From Candidatus Brocadia sinica JPN1 (GTDB lineage: Bacteria; Planctomycetota; Brocadiia; Brocadiales; Brocadiaceae): a DNA stretch of 64,000 nucleotides. The stretch is taken from assembly GCF_000949635.1 (NCBI RefSeq), contig NZ_BAFN01000001.1, positions 682,001-746,000 of the forward strand. Direction: 5' to 3'. The position numbers and the translations under genes are program-made. Position 1 is the stretch's first letter. Each line of letters opens with the position of its first letter. Under the pieces are notes generated by a model, which saw only the letters and a program-made list of their open reading frames with translations, ran no database searches and was not told the origin of the DNA. Shown piece by piece: positions 18,532-27,671 of the stretch.

Positions 18532-18883
18532 TGGCAAAGGTTTCGTTAATTTGGAGCAATAATTTCCTAAATCCATTATCAACGTCGGACAGTTTCAGAT
18601 CAGACGAAAAGGGATGTCTTGGAATGGCAACAATATCGACATGCACAGCAAGTAAGTGTTTGTTCAACCTGTAAACCTCTCTCAGCAGTCGTTTGGCGCG
18701 GTTGCGCCGAACGGCATTTCCTACCTTTTTACTCACTACCAGTCCCAAACGGGAATGTTGAAGGCCGTTAGGCATGACATAGAGAACGGTCTTTCCATTT
18801 TTCAATACCTTACCCTCATGAAAGACCTTTTCAAATTCCTTCTTTCTGGTCAAACGTTCAGCTTTTGTAAATCGAAAATTCAT
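18512..18883 (-). CDS. rnpA: Ribonuclease P protein component
   Basis: 123 residues. It starts FRFTKAERLTRKKEFEKVF, and the RNA-binding RNR helix VGNAVRRNRAKRLLREVYR is intact at about residues 55-73. It pairs with RNase P RNA to mature tRNA 5' ends. In most bacteria rpmH (L34) lies directly upstream; the ~100 bases upstream here do not encode L34, and a sugar-nucleotide reductase gene comes next on the same strand. Translational overlap with yidD downstream. Confidence 0.93.
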   Translation of the reverse strand: MNFRFTKAERLTRKKEFEKVFHEGKVLKNGKTVLYVMPNGLQHSRLGLVVSKKVGNAVRRNRAKRLLREVYRLNKHLLAVHVDIVAIPRHPFSSDLKLSDVDNGFRKLLLQINETFANEIYRH

Positions 18884-18984
18884 GAACTGAAATCGTATGA
18901 TAAGTATGATAAGAATGTAGGGGATTTTATAATGCCTTTAGGTTAGCAGAAACAGATGAGGTAGTCAATGATATCCCTGCAGGA

Positions 18985-19860
18985 TCAAACAATGCCACGC
19001 AGTCCATTGAGTTCTTCTGACAGAAGGAATGGTTTAAAGCCCAAAGCGAAAGCTTTTGAGCTATCGAGTGAAACATCAGGAGGTCTCGGTGCTGGCATGA
19101 CCACATCCTTCTGTCTGCTGGGTATTAACCGGGCTTCTCGTATGTTTAAGGTTTCCATGAGCAACTTGCCAAAATCGTAGCGTGAAATGCGTTCAATGCC
19201 TCCCAAATGGAGTAATCCTCGTGCCTTTTCAAGGGCAAGAAAAATTCCGGAGACTGCGGTTTTTCCACTTACCGGAGTCCTGAATTCATCCACAAATAAT
19301 CGCAATTCTCTACCCTCTCTCATTGTTTCGGTCATTGGTTGAATAAAGCTTTTGGCGCCAGGTCCGGAAATACCAAACATCAATGCCATGCGGCAAATGG
19401 CAACCAGCGGATGGTATTTAAGCATACCCTTCTCAGCCAGTACTTTCTGCTCACCGTAAAAATTGACGGGACAAACGGGATCTTCCTCACGGTACGGGGC
19501 ATTTAAACCATTAAAGACTAGGTCGGTTGAGGTAAAAACACACGGGATGTTATAGTCAGCACAAAGTGCGGCAATATGAACAGAGGCAGCTACATTGATT
19601 TTCTGTGATTCAGTCCGATGGATTTGACAAAAATTCGGGTCAGAGTTTGCGGCGGTATGGATTACTGCATCCGGATTGGTTTCCTGAAATAGTTTCTTCA
19701 ATTCATAAAAATCAGCCAAATTAATTTTTACGATATTTACACCTGCAATTCCCACAGGATGAGAAAAGACTGTCCCGAATGTCTTCCATTTATTCTTCGC
19801 GGCCTGACAAATATTCCAGCCCAGGAAACCACTGGCACCCGTAACGAGCAATTTTTTCAT
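18985..19860 (-). CDS. NAD(P)-dependent sugar-nucleotide reductase, RmlD-like
   Basis: 291 residues. N-terminal Rossmann motif KLLVTGASGFLGWN, then DAVIHTAANSDPNFCQ, FTSTDLVFNG and the active-site YGEQKVLAE (YxxxK), with an R-rich substrate region ICRMALMFG. This is the extended short-chain dehydrogenase fold of dTDP-4-dehydrorhamnose reductase (RmlD) and methionine adenosyltransferase regulatory subunit-like proteins. Other rhamnose genes are not adjacent, so the exact substrate is uncertain. ATG at 19860 gives the usual start at the first beta strand. Confidence 0.8.
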   Translation of the reverse strand: MKKLLVTGASGFLGWNICQAAKNKWKTFGTVFSHPVGIAGVNIVKINLADFYELKKLFQETNPDAVIHTAANSDPNFCQIHRTESQKINVAASVHIAALCADYNIPCVFTSTDLVFNGLNAPYREEDPVCPVNFYGEQKVLAEKGMLKYHPLVAICRMALMFGISGPGAKSFIQPMTETMREGRELRLFVDEFRTPVSGKTAVSGIFLALEKARGLLHLGGIERISRYDFGKLLMETLNIREARLIPSRQKDVVMPAPRPPDVSLDSSKAFALGFKPFLLSEELNGLRGIV

Positions 19861-20062
19861 AAATTACCTCGTAGCAGTATTACCCTGTAAAAGCTTCTTT
19901 TTGCTGTTGCATGCATCGTTCATAACCTGTAGGTATTTTTTGACTACATTAAGGATGCCTTGCGATTAGTAGTCTTGTAGTTTTCTAGAAACACAGATAA
20001 TTTTTCACCAGGGATACACCATTCCTTTTCACCATTTTCTTGCAGAGACTCTTTTCAATGCA

Positions 20063-21241
20063 TCAATACATTTCATCTACTATGAGTTGTGTATTAAAAA
20101 GCATTTTCTCATATCGTGTATAAACCCCGTGTCCAAAAAGTGTATCAAAACAATTAGGATAAATGGTACTATTATCCTTGTAGTCTACTAAAATTGTTTT
20201 CCCATAATGAGGAACCCTCATTCTTGCTTTTAAATTCTCAAACAATCCAATCATATCATTGCCTTTACCCAGTATCTCATCGAGTTTCTTGTCAGACATG
20301 CGCTCTGTATCTGTTTTTGCAATGGTATCCGATCCGGCAATAGCCGATTGTTGTACATAGTCGCCATGTTTTGTGCTAAAAACCATGGTATCTATAGCTC
20401 CAGCCAAAAATTCATTTCCACGATGATTAATAATATTCAATAGATTATACTTTCCGTCCCCCCATCCGTAGCGAGGAGGTGTTCCAAAGGTAACAATGTC
20501 TAAATGAACCTGCCGGATTTTTTGTAAATACTCATCAAATTTTGAAACATCTATCCCTGCTTTCCCGCCGATAGCAAGGAGTGCACTCACACCTGGTGAT
20601 TGTGCCAGAAAATTTGTCATAAGTGCAAACAATTGTCCGGCATGGCTATGACCAAGTAATAAAACCCTTTCTCCCCATGATGGCATTTTCGTATCAATGT
20701 CATTCGCAAGTGCACTAACCAACTTTATGGACTCTCTCAAACGTGCAAAATGATGATTCTCAGATGACCAGATAAACCGTTCACAACAAATATCATTGCC
20801 AATAGCCTTTTTAAATAGCGCCACATATTCTTGTGTATAATTGCCACAATCCTCCATCATTTTATCAATCATATTTTGTTTGATAAATTCTTTAACTATG
20901 GGAGTAAAGTCGTGATTTATTTGCTCAATAAGATTCGCAATGCCAAAAGGATCGTCACCGGCATAGGTACCGTGTATAAAATATATGAGACCAACTTTTG
21001 CCTGTTTCAATCGATGTCCAAGGTCACGCATTTTACTTTGCCATTCCTGAGATTGGTCGTCTAATTTCAATGATTTTTTATTAAACGAAACTCTTTCTTT
21101 GAATTCAACGTGTGTGTAAGGAGTCGTGGGAGGGGTATTGACATATTCCTGCGGCTGAAGATCTGCATTGACAATACCCATAAAGCCGAATGATAGAAAA
21201 AAACAAAAAATACCTGAAATCGTATAAAAAAGCTTCTTCAT
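20063..21241 (-). CDS. Exported alpha/beta-hydrolase-like protein
   Basis: 392 residues from ATG at 21241 (an ATG five codons upstream is also possible). The signal peptide (FYTISGIFCFFLSFGFMGIV, cleavage near VNA) implies export. Hydrolase marks: VGLIYFIHGTYAGDDP (oxyanion loop, HGT) and LLLGHSHAGQLFALM (nucleophile elbow GxSxG). The catalytic acid and His are not certain; FGHGVYTRYEK near the C-terminus may hold the His. It lies 134 bases downstream of the hydrolase-caspase fusion on the same strand, so the two may be functionally linked. I do not know a characterised close relative. Confidence 0.65.
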   Translation of the reverse strand: MKKLFYTISGIFCFFLSFGFMGIVNADLQPQEYVNTPPTTPYTHVEFKERVSFNKKSLKLDDQSQEWQSKMRDLGHRLKQAKVGLIYFIHGTYAGDDPFGIANLIEQINHDFTPIVKEFIKQNMIDKMMEDCGNYTQEYVALFKKAIGNDICCERFIWSSENHHFARLRESIKLVSALANDIDTKMPSWGERVLLLGHSHAGQLFALMTNFLAQSPGVSALLAIGGKAGIDVSKFDEYLQKIRQVHLDIVTFGTPPRYGWGDGKYNLLNIINHRGNEFLAGAIDTMVFSTKHGDYVQQSAIAGSDTIAKTDTERMSDKKLDEILGKGNDMIGLFENLKARMRVPHYGKTILVDYKDNSTIYPNCFDTLFGHGVYTRYEKMLFNTQLIVDEMY

Positions 21242-21374
21242 ATTTATTTTACCCATAGTAGAGGATTATCGAACTTTATCACATCGGAATTAATAACTAT
21301 ACCATCTGAATGTTTTATTGCACACCCAGAAATCATACAAAAGACTATTCCGCTTCCGGGAATATCTTCGTGCT

Positions 21375-23057
21375 TCAGAGCAAAAACATCGATGCCTCTA
21401 TCTTCCGGGGGCCGTTCAGTTGAGGCGTCTGATCCTGAATATCGGCAAGTTTCATGGACCGACCACACATTTTCGTGAGATTCCCGTACGTTAATTTCTT
21501 GCCCTTATTCTTATAAATTTCATGGCATATGAAATAGGTAAATGCGCCATAATTTGCACCGCCTACGGGATACTCTTTGGCAGTTTGACTATCCTTGCAT
21601 GCTGAAAGTGCAATCGGAATATACTCGTCTTTCTCTCTTTTCATCTCCCGTAATAACCGCCGTTTCTTGTCCGCAAATTCCTCGCGCAATTTAAACACAG
21701 GCAAAGGACTCCCTTCAAATTTAAACTCATACACCCTGTTCAAAATATCCATGGGCGGCAAAAATCCTCGCACTTTGATACTTTCACCCCTTGTGCCTGT
21801 TCCTGAATGGCAGCAATCGAAGATGACCGTAAGCTTGACCCCGGCAGGGAGGTTTCCAAACAATTCCCTGAAATCGTTGTCTATCAACCCTGGCGCATCA
21901 GAATCAAAGTCGTAGGGGACTATGCATTCATCAAGTCCGTCCACTTCATCACCTATCCGTTCTGGTATTTGAGTTCCGTGTCCCGAATAGTGTAAAAGAA
22001 GCGTATCTCCACTTTTTGCCCCATCAAGCAACCACTCTATCTTGTTCCTGATCTTATTCGTGGTTGCGCGGTGATTATGAACCATATGGATGTCTTTGGT
22101 TGGGAATTCATGCACCTCCTGAAGCATACGGTTTACCAGGAAAGAGTCGTTTATGCAGCCGTAGAGCGGTGGAATAGGGAACGGATATTCGTTAATGGCA
22201 ATCAGTAATGCCTTTTTCTTTGGTTTTCTCGGCTCTAACGCCCTCTCTGCAACCCCTGGTGGGATTGTTACCCTCAAGGATGTCAGCAGGATCCCGGTCA
22301 TTTCGTCATCCCCTAGATACCCCACCGCAAGGTGACCAGTCTTACTATGGATATTCATGTTTTTAAAGCGGTCATGATCATCGTAAATATTTAAGTAACC
22401 GCCAATAGGATCGCCATTAAACCATTCCCAGAATCCGTTTCCCTCATTATCGACATTCGTCCACCGCATCGTCTTCTCCGGATATTTTCGCCGTTCAATT
22501 CTGACAACGGGTATCCACAGAGGGCTGCCAATGGTAATCAGTGACGAAATCTTTGGACATTTGTCCCACCTGCTTAAGACATCGTACGTTACTACTGTTC
22601 CCCAGCTATGACAGATAATGTGGAGTTCAGTATCCTGTTGTGACAATTCGATAAGTTTGTCCCGAAGCTGTTTTTGGACTTTATCTGCTAAAGCTGCATC
22701 AAGTAAATAATATCCAAAATCGCCAAGGTAATCGCCAATGAATCCTCGCTCCATACTTCGATCGAGAGTTTTTCCTTTCCCTTTGCACCATCGTAAGAGT
22801 TCCCGGTGAATTGTCGTATTTATTTCATCCTTGAGTTTCGATGCCTTGTCTGTTAACGAGGGCGCTTTCAATGATCTTTTTCCGGGTTCTCCTCCCCCTG
22901 AATAATCATCCATAATGCCTTCCCACCATACACCATGATAGTCACGGTTAGGGTCAAATTTGTTTGTCCCGATTGCATTAGCAACTCTCTCACGCCATTC
23001 ATGCCAGTAATCAGACTTTGAATCCCCAATTCCATGGACAAAAATTATTTTTCCCAT
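21375..23057 (-). CDS. Fusion of alpha/beta hydrolase and metacaspase-like peptidase
   Basis: 560 residues from ATG at 23057, preceded by GGAAAGGGGGAACCGT. N-terminal half (about 1-280): lipase-like fold with MGKIIFVHGIGDSK at the start and IICHSWGTVVTYDVL (GxSxG-like, nucleophile Ser about residue 152). C-terminal half (about 298-555): caspase-like C14 domain starting KKKALLIAINEYPF, with catalytic His in LLLHYSGHGTQIP (about 356) and Cys in VIFDCCHSGTG (about 414), plus DEVDGLDECIVPYD. The dyad and acidic pocket for basic P1 residues look intact, so an active metacaspase is expected. No signal peptide: cytoplasmic. Could act in regulated proteolysis, cell death or defence; context alone does not decide. 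Confidence 0.82.
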   Translation of the reverse strand: MGKIIFVHGIGDSKSDYWHEWRERVANAIGTNKFDPNRDYHGVWWEGIMDDYSGGGEPGKRSLKAPSLTDKASKLKDEINTTIHRELLRWCKGKGKTLDRSMERGFIGDYLGDFGYYLLDAALADKVQKQLRDKLIELSQQDTELHIICHSWGTVVTYDVLSRWDKCPKISSLITIGSPLWIPVVRIERRKYPEKTMRWTNVDNEGNGFWEWFNGDPIGGYLNIYDDHDRFKNMNIHSKTGHLAVGYLGDDEMTGILLTSLRVTIPPGVAERALEPRKPKKKALLIAINEYPFPIPPLYGCINDSFLVNRMLQEVHEFPTKDIHMVHNHRATTNKIRNKIEWLLDGAKSGDTLLLHYSGHGTQIPERIGDEVDGLDECIVPYDFDSDAPGLIDNDFRELFGNLPAGVKLTVIFDCCHSGTGTRGESIKVRGFLPPMDILNRVYEFKFEGSPLPVFKLREEFADKKRRLLREMKREKDEYIPIALSACKDSQTAKEYPVGGANYGAFTYFICHEIYKNKGKKLTYGNLTKMCGRSMKLADIQDQTPQLNGPRKIEASMFLL

Positions 23058-23381
23058 ACGGTTCCCCCTTTCCTGCAAATAAAAAAGCCTTACTACAGAG
23101 ATATTCATTCCGGCAGTAAGGCTGTCTTTATTCCCGCAAAAACCGGTTTTTTAAAACCCCGTCCGTACAGGCTTAAAGATCCACTACTTTGCGCCCCCCG
23201 ATCACTCAGGGTTTACCCTTATCAAAATGCTTGCTAAAGAGTCATTGGCAAAATAGAAACCATTTTACAACAGGCAAAAAAAATTTTAAAAATTATTTCA
23301 TTGTGATTTGTATTTTAATCACTTACGAACGAAGAACAAAACATGAATGGCAATGGATATAATGCGCAAAAAATGCAACAT

Positions 23382-23422
23382 GCCACACAAGTGTATCGTC
23401 ACATGTATGTGTCATGACACAC
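23382..23422. promoter_or_regulatory. Second copy of the paired palindromic operator block
   Basis: 41 bases matching the block at 12523-12563 in 30 positions. It contains the perfect 14-bp palindrome TGTGTCATGACACA (23408-23421) and a degenerate first site GTGTATCGTCACAT. It lies between the divergent hydrolase-caspase gene (325 bases) and the mgtC-type gene (240 bases). Confidence 0.6.
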
Positions 23423-23553
23423 AACCGGTATAATTCACGCGGAAGACAGTCTTTCTTTCAGATTCGATGCGGCCCAGGCTTCTTCGTGCCTTTCAGTATT
23501 TGAGAAAAAAGTCTAAACTTTATTTTTACTTTTGGTGGGAAGATAATAAACAT

Positions 23554-23582
23554 TTGACATTAATTATAGGCTGGGTTATACT
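23554..23582 (+). promoter_or_regulatory. Sigma70-type promoter of the mgtC-family gene
   Basis: TTGACA, 17-base spacer, TATACT: near-consensus. The predicted transcript start near 23589 gives a ~70-base leader to the ATG at 23661. The rest of 23058-23660 shows only the operator block. Confidence 0.7.
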
Positions 23583-23660
23583 TTTTGTCAAATACTTAAA
23601 TCATTTATCTAAAATGAGTTATGTGTTGAATAAATCTCTTTGTTAAATGAAGGAGCAGAT

Positions 23661-24362
23661 ATGTCTTATCTTCTGAGTCTTATGGAAACCTTTGATAACT
23701 CTATCGGAAAACTTCTCATAGCAGCCGTTTTAGGCGGGATTATTGGGTGGGAAAGGGAACGGCGAGGACGACCGGCCGGATTGAGGACCCATATTCTGGT
23801 ATGCGTGGGTGTAACCCTGATGATGGTGGTATCTGAGCATATCTTTCAAAGATATAAAACTTTTGCCGCTGATTCCATCATACGGGTCGATCCTGCAAGG
23901 ATTGCCGCCCAGGTGGTAACCGGGATCGGTTTCCTGGGTGCGGGCACAATTATGAGATTTAAAACAACGGTGCGGGGGTTGACGACTGCGGCATCTTTAT
24001 GGGTCGTGGCGGGCATCGGTTTGGCAATAGGAAGCAGCTGTTATACTCCTGCGATGCTTACAACACTCATAACGCTTTTTGCGCTATTGTTAGGACCTCT
24101 CTTTGAACGCGGAATTAAACGTGATACCTATAGAACACTCAAGGTGTGCGCCTCAGGTTCCGAACCCAATTTCACACCTATTGTGGAAATATTAAGAAGG
24201 AATTCAATGGAATTGCAACATTACGAATTTGAACGCGACCTTGTGAAAAATGAAGTTCAGTATAACATCAATGTGAGATTTAAAGACGAGACTGCGGTCT
24301 CAAAAGTTTGCGATGAGGTTGCCAGGTCGATTAAAGAGATTCGTAAACTTGGGTGGGAGTAA
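23661..24362 (+). CDS. MgtC/SapB family membrane protein
   Basis: 233 residues from ATG at 23661 with GAAGGAGCAGAT upstream; an upstream in-frame ATG at 23640 lacks a site. The family signature ERERRGRPAGLRTHILVCVG follows the first membrane helix. Three or four more helices (IAAQVVTGIGFLGAGTIM, LWVVAGIGLAIGSSC, LTTLITLFALLLGPL) precede a C-terminal ACT-like cytoplasmic domain (TLKVCASGSEPNFTPIVEIL). Distant MgtC relatives affect Mg2+ or ATP-synthase homeostasis; many are simply inner membrane proteins of unknown role. Single gene with its own promoter. Confidence 0.88.
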   Translation: MSYLLSLMETFDNSIGKLLIAAVLGGIIGWERERRGRPAGLRTHILVCVGVTLMMVVSEHIFQRYKTFAADSIIRVDPARIAAQVVTGIGFLGAGTIMRFKTTVRGLTTAASLWVVAGIGLAIGSSCYTPAMLTTLITLFALLLGPLFERGIKRDTYRTLKVCASGSEPNFTPIVEILRRNSMELQHYEFERDLVKNEVQYNINVRFKDETAVSKVCDEVARSIKEIRKLGWE

Positions 24363-24399
24363 GTGTTTTTGATTATCTAACTATCTACCAAATAAACAT

Positions 24400-24428
24400 T
24401 TGACAATATATAGCCCATTTGATATATT
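24400..24428 (+). promoter_or_regulatory. Sigma70-type promoter upstream of a TPR lipoprotein gene
   Basis: TTGACA, exactly 17 bases, TATATT. The next gene start on this strand is at 24674, leaving a ~240-base leader that contains a dispersed repeat. Confidence 0.6.
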
Positions 24429-24494
24429 CCCCCATAAAAGTATGGCATAGCCTGCTCTGTCTCAAAGTAAGCACAAATAAGCAGGCTTGTCGTT

Positions 24495-24590
24495 CGGCTG
24501 ACCCTTCGGCAAGCTCAGGAGAATGAGATTATTTCGCCCGTGCATGGTGAGAGCGTGTCGAACCATCACGACGAAGTCCATGCTGCCCGT
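24495..24590. repeat. Dispersed inverted repeat of the CTTCGGCAAGCTCAGG type
   Basis: The phrase CCTTCGGCAAGCTCAGGAG and its degenerate inverse GGTGAGAGCGTGTCGAACC flank a short core. This resembles a common bacterial intergenic repeat. No coding capacity. Confidence 0.45.
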
Positions 24591-24673
24591 TACTCGGCAA
24601 ATTCCTGAAAGGTAAAATAAGTCCGTTATAGAAAATTCATGTATCGATAAAAGTTTTCATGGGAGACCTGATA

Positions 24674-25930
24674 ATGATAATGAATCTAGTATCGCCATTC
24701 AAAACACTAACGTTAATGGCAGTATTAGTTTCTGGCAGTATATACGGATGTTCCAAGGCTGATATGCCTGATGAGGTTATCACTGCATATCAAAAGGCCA
24801 TCCGCATAAATCCCGCTCTGGCGGCGGCACACTATGATCTGGGGATGGCATATAATAACCGGACGATGGTTGATGAAGCTATCGCAGAGCTAAAAAAGGC
24901 TACAGAGATTGATCCAAACTATAAGGACGCATTTTTCCAGCTTGGTTTACTTTCCATAGAAAAAGGCCTCTGGGAAGATGCTATAACTGCATTCAAATCT
25001 GTGATACAATTAGATCCCAACCATGAGTTGGCGCATAGTAAGCTGGCTGACATCTACAAATCCAGACAGATGTTTAACGATTCCGTACATGAATACAAAA
25101 AAGCATTGGAGATCAATCCAAAAGACGGCGTATCTCAGCATAATTTAGGAGTAGTTTACGCTGAGAAAAATGCGACAGATGAGGCAATTCAGGCATTCAG
25201 GAAGGCTATCGAGATCAATCCAAATTATACAGATGCCCATTTGGGTTTAGGCAAGATATATCTGGATAAGAACCTGTTGGATGAGGCGATAACTGAATTC
25301 AAAAAAGTTACTGATATCAACCCGCACCATGCACTGGCGCATTACCATCTCGGTTTAACCCACTACGCTAAAGGAGAGAATGTCAAGGCTGCGGATGCTT
25401 ACAGGAGATCAATAGAAATTGATCCCAAAAATCCCAAAGTGCATTATAACCTCGGGATCGTTTATTCGGATGAAAGGTTATTCGAAGAGGCGATTGAAGA
25501 ATTCAGCGCCGTTGTGAAGCTCGATCCGAATGATGCAGACGCACATTACAGACTTGGTAAGGCTTACGCTGACAAGCGGGTGCTTGCTACTGCCATTGCC
25601 ACCGTTCGTAAGGCAGCAGCAGCTCATTATAACATACAGAATCCTTATTCGGACAAAAGAGCGCTTGACGAAGCAATTGCCTCATTACAAAAGGCTATTG
25701 AGATAAATCCTTACAATCCGTCTGTATACTTTGACCTTGGGAGCGCGTATTCAGAAAGCAGGATTTTGGACGAGGCGGCAGTTGCACTTGAAGAGACCGT
25801 ACGAATTGATCCCAATTTCGCAAAGGCGCACTACGGTTTAAGTATTATTTATGACCGAAAGGGTATGAAAGAAGAGGCGCAACGGGAGTATCAGGCATAC
25901 CTGAATTTAACGTGCGAACGCAAGAAATAA
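24674..25930 (+). CDS. TPR-repeat lipoprotein (about eleven repeats)
   Basis: 418 residues from ATG at 24674, eight bases after GGGAGA; an in-frame ATG at 24659 lies upstream without a site. Signal peptide with lipobox SIYGC. Almost the entire mature chain is TPR units with consensus AHYDLGMAYNNR..VDEAIAELKKATEIDPN. One repeat (about residues 310-325, TAIATVRKAAAAHYNIQNPY) is irregular, as if two repeats were fused by a deletion. Likely periplasmic or outer-membrane scaffold. It is transcribed alone and closed by a terminator at 25999. Confidence 0.85.
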   Translation: MIMNLVSPFKTLTLMAVLVSGSIYGCSKADMPDEVITAYQKAIRINPALAAAHYDLGMAYNNRTMVDEAIAELKKATEIDPNYKDAFFQLGLLSIEKGLWEDAITAFKSVIQLDPNHELAHSKLADIYKSRQMFNDSVHEYKKALEINPKDGVSQHNLGVVYAEKNATDEAIQAFRKAIEINPNYTDAHLGLGKIYLDKNLLDEAITEFKKVTDINPHHALAHYHLGLTHYAKGENVKAADAYRRSIEIDPKNPKVHYNLGIVYSDERLFEEAIEEFSAVVKLDPNDADAHYRLGKAYADKRVLATAIATVRKAAAAHYNIQNPYSDKRALDEAIASLQKAIEINPYNPSVYFDLGSAYSESRILDEAAVALEETVRIDPNFAKAHYGLSIIYDRKGMKEEAQREYQAYLNLTCERKK

Positions 25931-25998
25931 ATTTTTACCGGAATAGTAGCCGGCGGCTTTCATTTCCTGCAGAATAGAACAAAATACGCCATTCCATG

Positions 25999-26024
25999 AA
26001 AGAGGGATTTCGCCCTCTTTTTTT
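25999..26024 (+). terminator. Rho-independent terminator
   Basis: AAAGAGGG - six-base loop - CCCTCTTT followed by further T residues, 70 bases after the TPR lipoprotein stop and 30 before the next start. Confidence 0.85.
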
Positions 26025-26054
26025 ATTTCAGGATTTTTAGGATTTCCCGATACT

Positions 26055-27671
26055 ATGCGCGATAAGATCTATACCTATCTGAAGTCTCAGAAAACAGGCG
26101 CTGCCAGTGGGGAACTGGTGGAACAGGTATTGAAGATTAAAGGCGCCTCACCCAATATCAGTGAGACACTTATACGGACTGCTACAGCCGGGGATCATAG
26201 GTTTGTTGTAGACGAAAATCATCTCTGGAGGATTATTGAAAGAGGTGGGACACCCCTTTCTGAAGCAGGATTTGTTTTCCTGAGCCTTCTGACATCAGAC
26301 ACCGTTGAAAGATCCAAAACAATCGTCGAAATAAGTGCACAAAAACCAGGAAATGATAAAACAACAAACCGTCTTCATCTCTTCATAAAACCTGCCTCGC
26401 TAGCCGTATCTGCTCTTTGTTTGCCTGCAGATTTAGCGCAGGAAATGGAAGAAGGTGTTCCTGAAGAAAAGGCGATGCGCTCTCTCATTGATTTCTGCGG
26501 AGAGAGCGTTTTGGTTGGTTATGATATTCGGTCCTCCCTACCTCTGCTCAATAAGATTCTGAATACCTTGAATAACCCTCTTGAAAATGCATACATATGC
26601 TTAAAGTCCTTAACAAAGAGGCTTATTCCGGACCTTCATCCAAAATCATTGCATGATATAGCCTCCTTTTTTCAACTTCCCGTAATGGATATCCGGCGTA
26701 CCGAAAAGGAGATTGGTGCAATTGCCGATATCTTTTCCCGGTACATGGAACTCTTAAAAGAACGGGGATTAAATACGGTAGAAGATGTCCTGGAATTTCA
26801 ATATCCCGATATCGAATATGTTGATTTTAGTAAATATGCCTTTGGCAAGGGCTTTCTATGGGCCATTCCTCAGAAGCCGGGTGTCTATACGATGAAGGAT
26901 AAACAGGGAGAGATAATTTACGTGGGCAAAGCAAAGAATCTGAGGTCGCGGGTAAGCTCCTATTTCTGGAATACGGCAGACCGGCTGCAAAAAATAACCG
27001 ATGTATTGCGTAACGTCCACAGCATTGAATATGAGATAACGGGTTCCGAACTTTCAGCAATGCTCCTGGAATACCGATTGATAAAACAATATCAACCAAT
27101 ACTGAATCAACAGCTTGAAGTACATGAAAGGGCAGCCAGATATGGAAATCTAAAAAATTTCATACTGATATTACCTTCTTTGATGGAGGAAAGCCTGGAG
27201 TTGTTTTTCGTGAAAGATGGTTTGCCATTAGAACGGTACGAAGTTTTAAGAGACGCCGTAAACTTTTCGGAAGTTGGAAAAATCTTAGACGAAATGTATT
27301 ATGAAACCGCAGGAACAAGCGCCTGTTCGACCTCACATGTAAAGGGTAACGGAAATCCCCCCACCCCTTCATCCCATCCCGCGAGGAGAGAAAAAACAAA
27401 GGGAATAACAATTTCCCCTTCCTTGGACGGGAGGGGTGATGGGGAGGGAGAAAAGGTATTTTCCGATGAAAATATTCAAAACGATAATACCCTTACTGAA
27501 ATTGAAACGGGAGAAATAGACCTTGTGCTGAGTTGGTTAGAAACAAAGAAAGATCATGTAAATTATATCAACATGGATACCGTTTGTGACAAAGAGGCAT
27601 GCCTGAAACTGATGAAGGATTATATTCGGGATGAAGAAACACTTCAGAAAAAAATGTTTCGATTGGTATAA
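26055..27671 (+). CDS. DnaQ-like exonuclease-fold / GIY-YIG endonuclease protein (UvrC/Cho-like)
   Basis: 538 residues. Residues ~70-240 match the DnaQ-type exonuclease fold by pattern (VLVGYDIRSSLPLLNKIL corresponds to the Exo II strand), but the first catalytic motif DxE is replaced by GFVFLSLLT, so exonuclease activity is doubtful. Residues ~275-360 are a GIY-YIG nuclease (KPGVYTMKDKQGEIIYVGKA; the conserved Arg in LRSRVSSYF; Glu in AMLLEYRLIK), related to UvrC/Cho. Residues ~420-475 are low-complexity (NPPTPSSHPARREK and LDGRGDGEGEK) and coded by a GC-rich inverted repeat inserted in frame at about 27345-27460. Expected role: DNA incision in repair. ATG at 26055 lacks a strong ribosome site. 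Confidence 0.75.
   Translation: MRDKIYTYLKSQKTGAASGELVEQVLKIKGASPNISETLIRTATAGDHRFVVDENHLWRIIERGGTPLSEAGFVFLSLLTSDTVERSKTIVEISAQKPGNDKTTNRLHLFIKPASLAVSALCLPADLAQEMEEGVPEEKAMRSLIDFCGESVLVGYDIRSSLPLLNKILNTLNNPLENAYICLKSLTKRLIPDLHPKSLHDIASFFQLPVMDIRRTEKEIGAIADIFSRYMELLKERGLNTVEDVLEFQYPDIEYVDFSKYAFGKGFLWAIPQKPGVYTMKDKQGEIIYVGKAKNLRSRVSSYFWNTADRLQKITDVLRNVHSIEYEITGSELSAMLLEYRLIKQYQPILNQQLEVHERAARYGNLKNFILILPSLMEESLELFFVKDGLPLERYEVLRDAVNFSEVGKILDEMYYETAGTSACSTSHVKGNGNPPTPSSHPARREKTKGITISPSLDGRGDGEGEKVFSDENIQNDNTLTEIETGEIDLVLSWLETKKDHVNYINMDTVCDKEACLKLMKDYIRDEETLQKKMFRLV

Noticed and set aside
21244-21468. 74-codon reverse frame overlapping the end of the caspase-fusion gene
   Set aside because: Starts inside the caspase gene in another frame without a ribosome site; the caspase domain already ends naturally at 21375.
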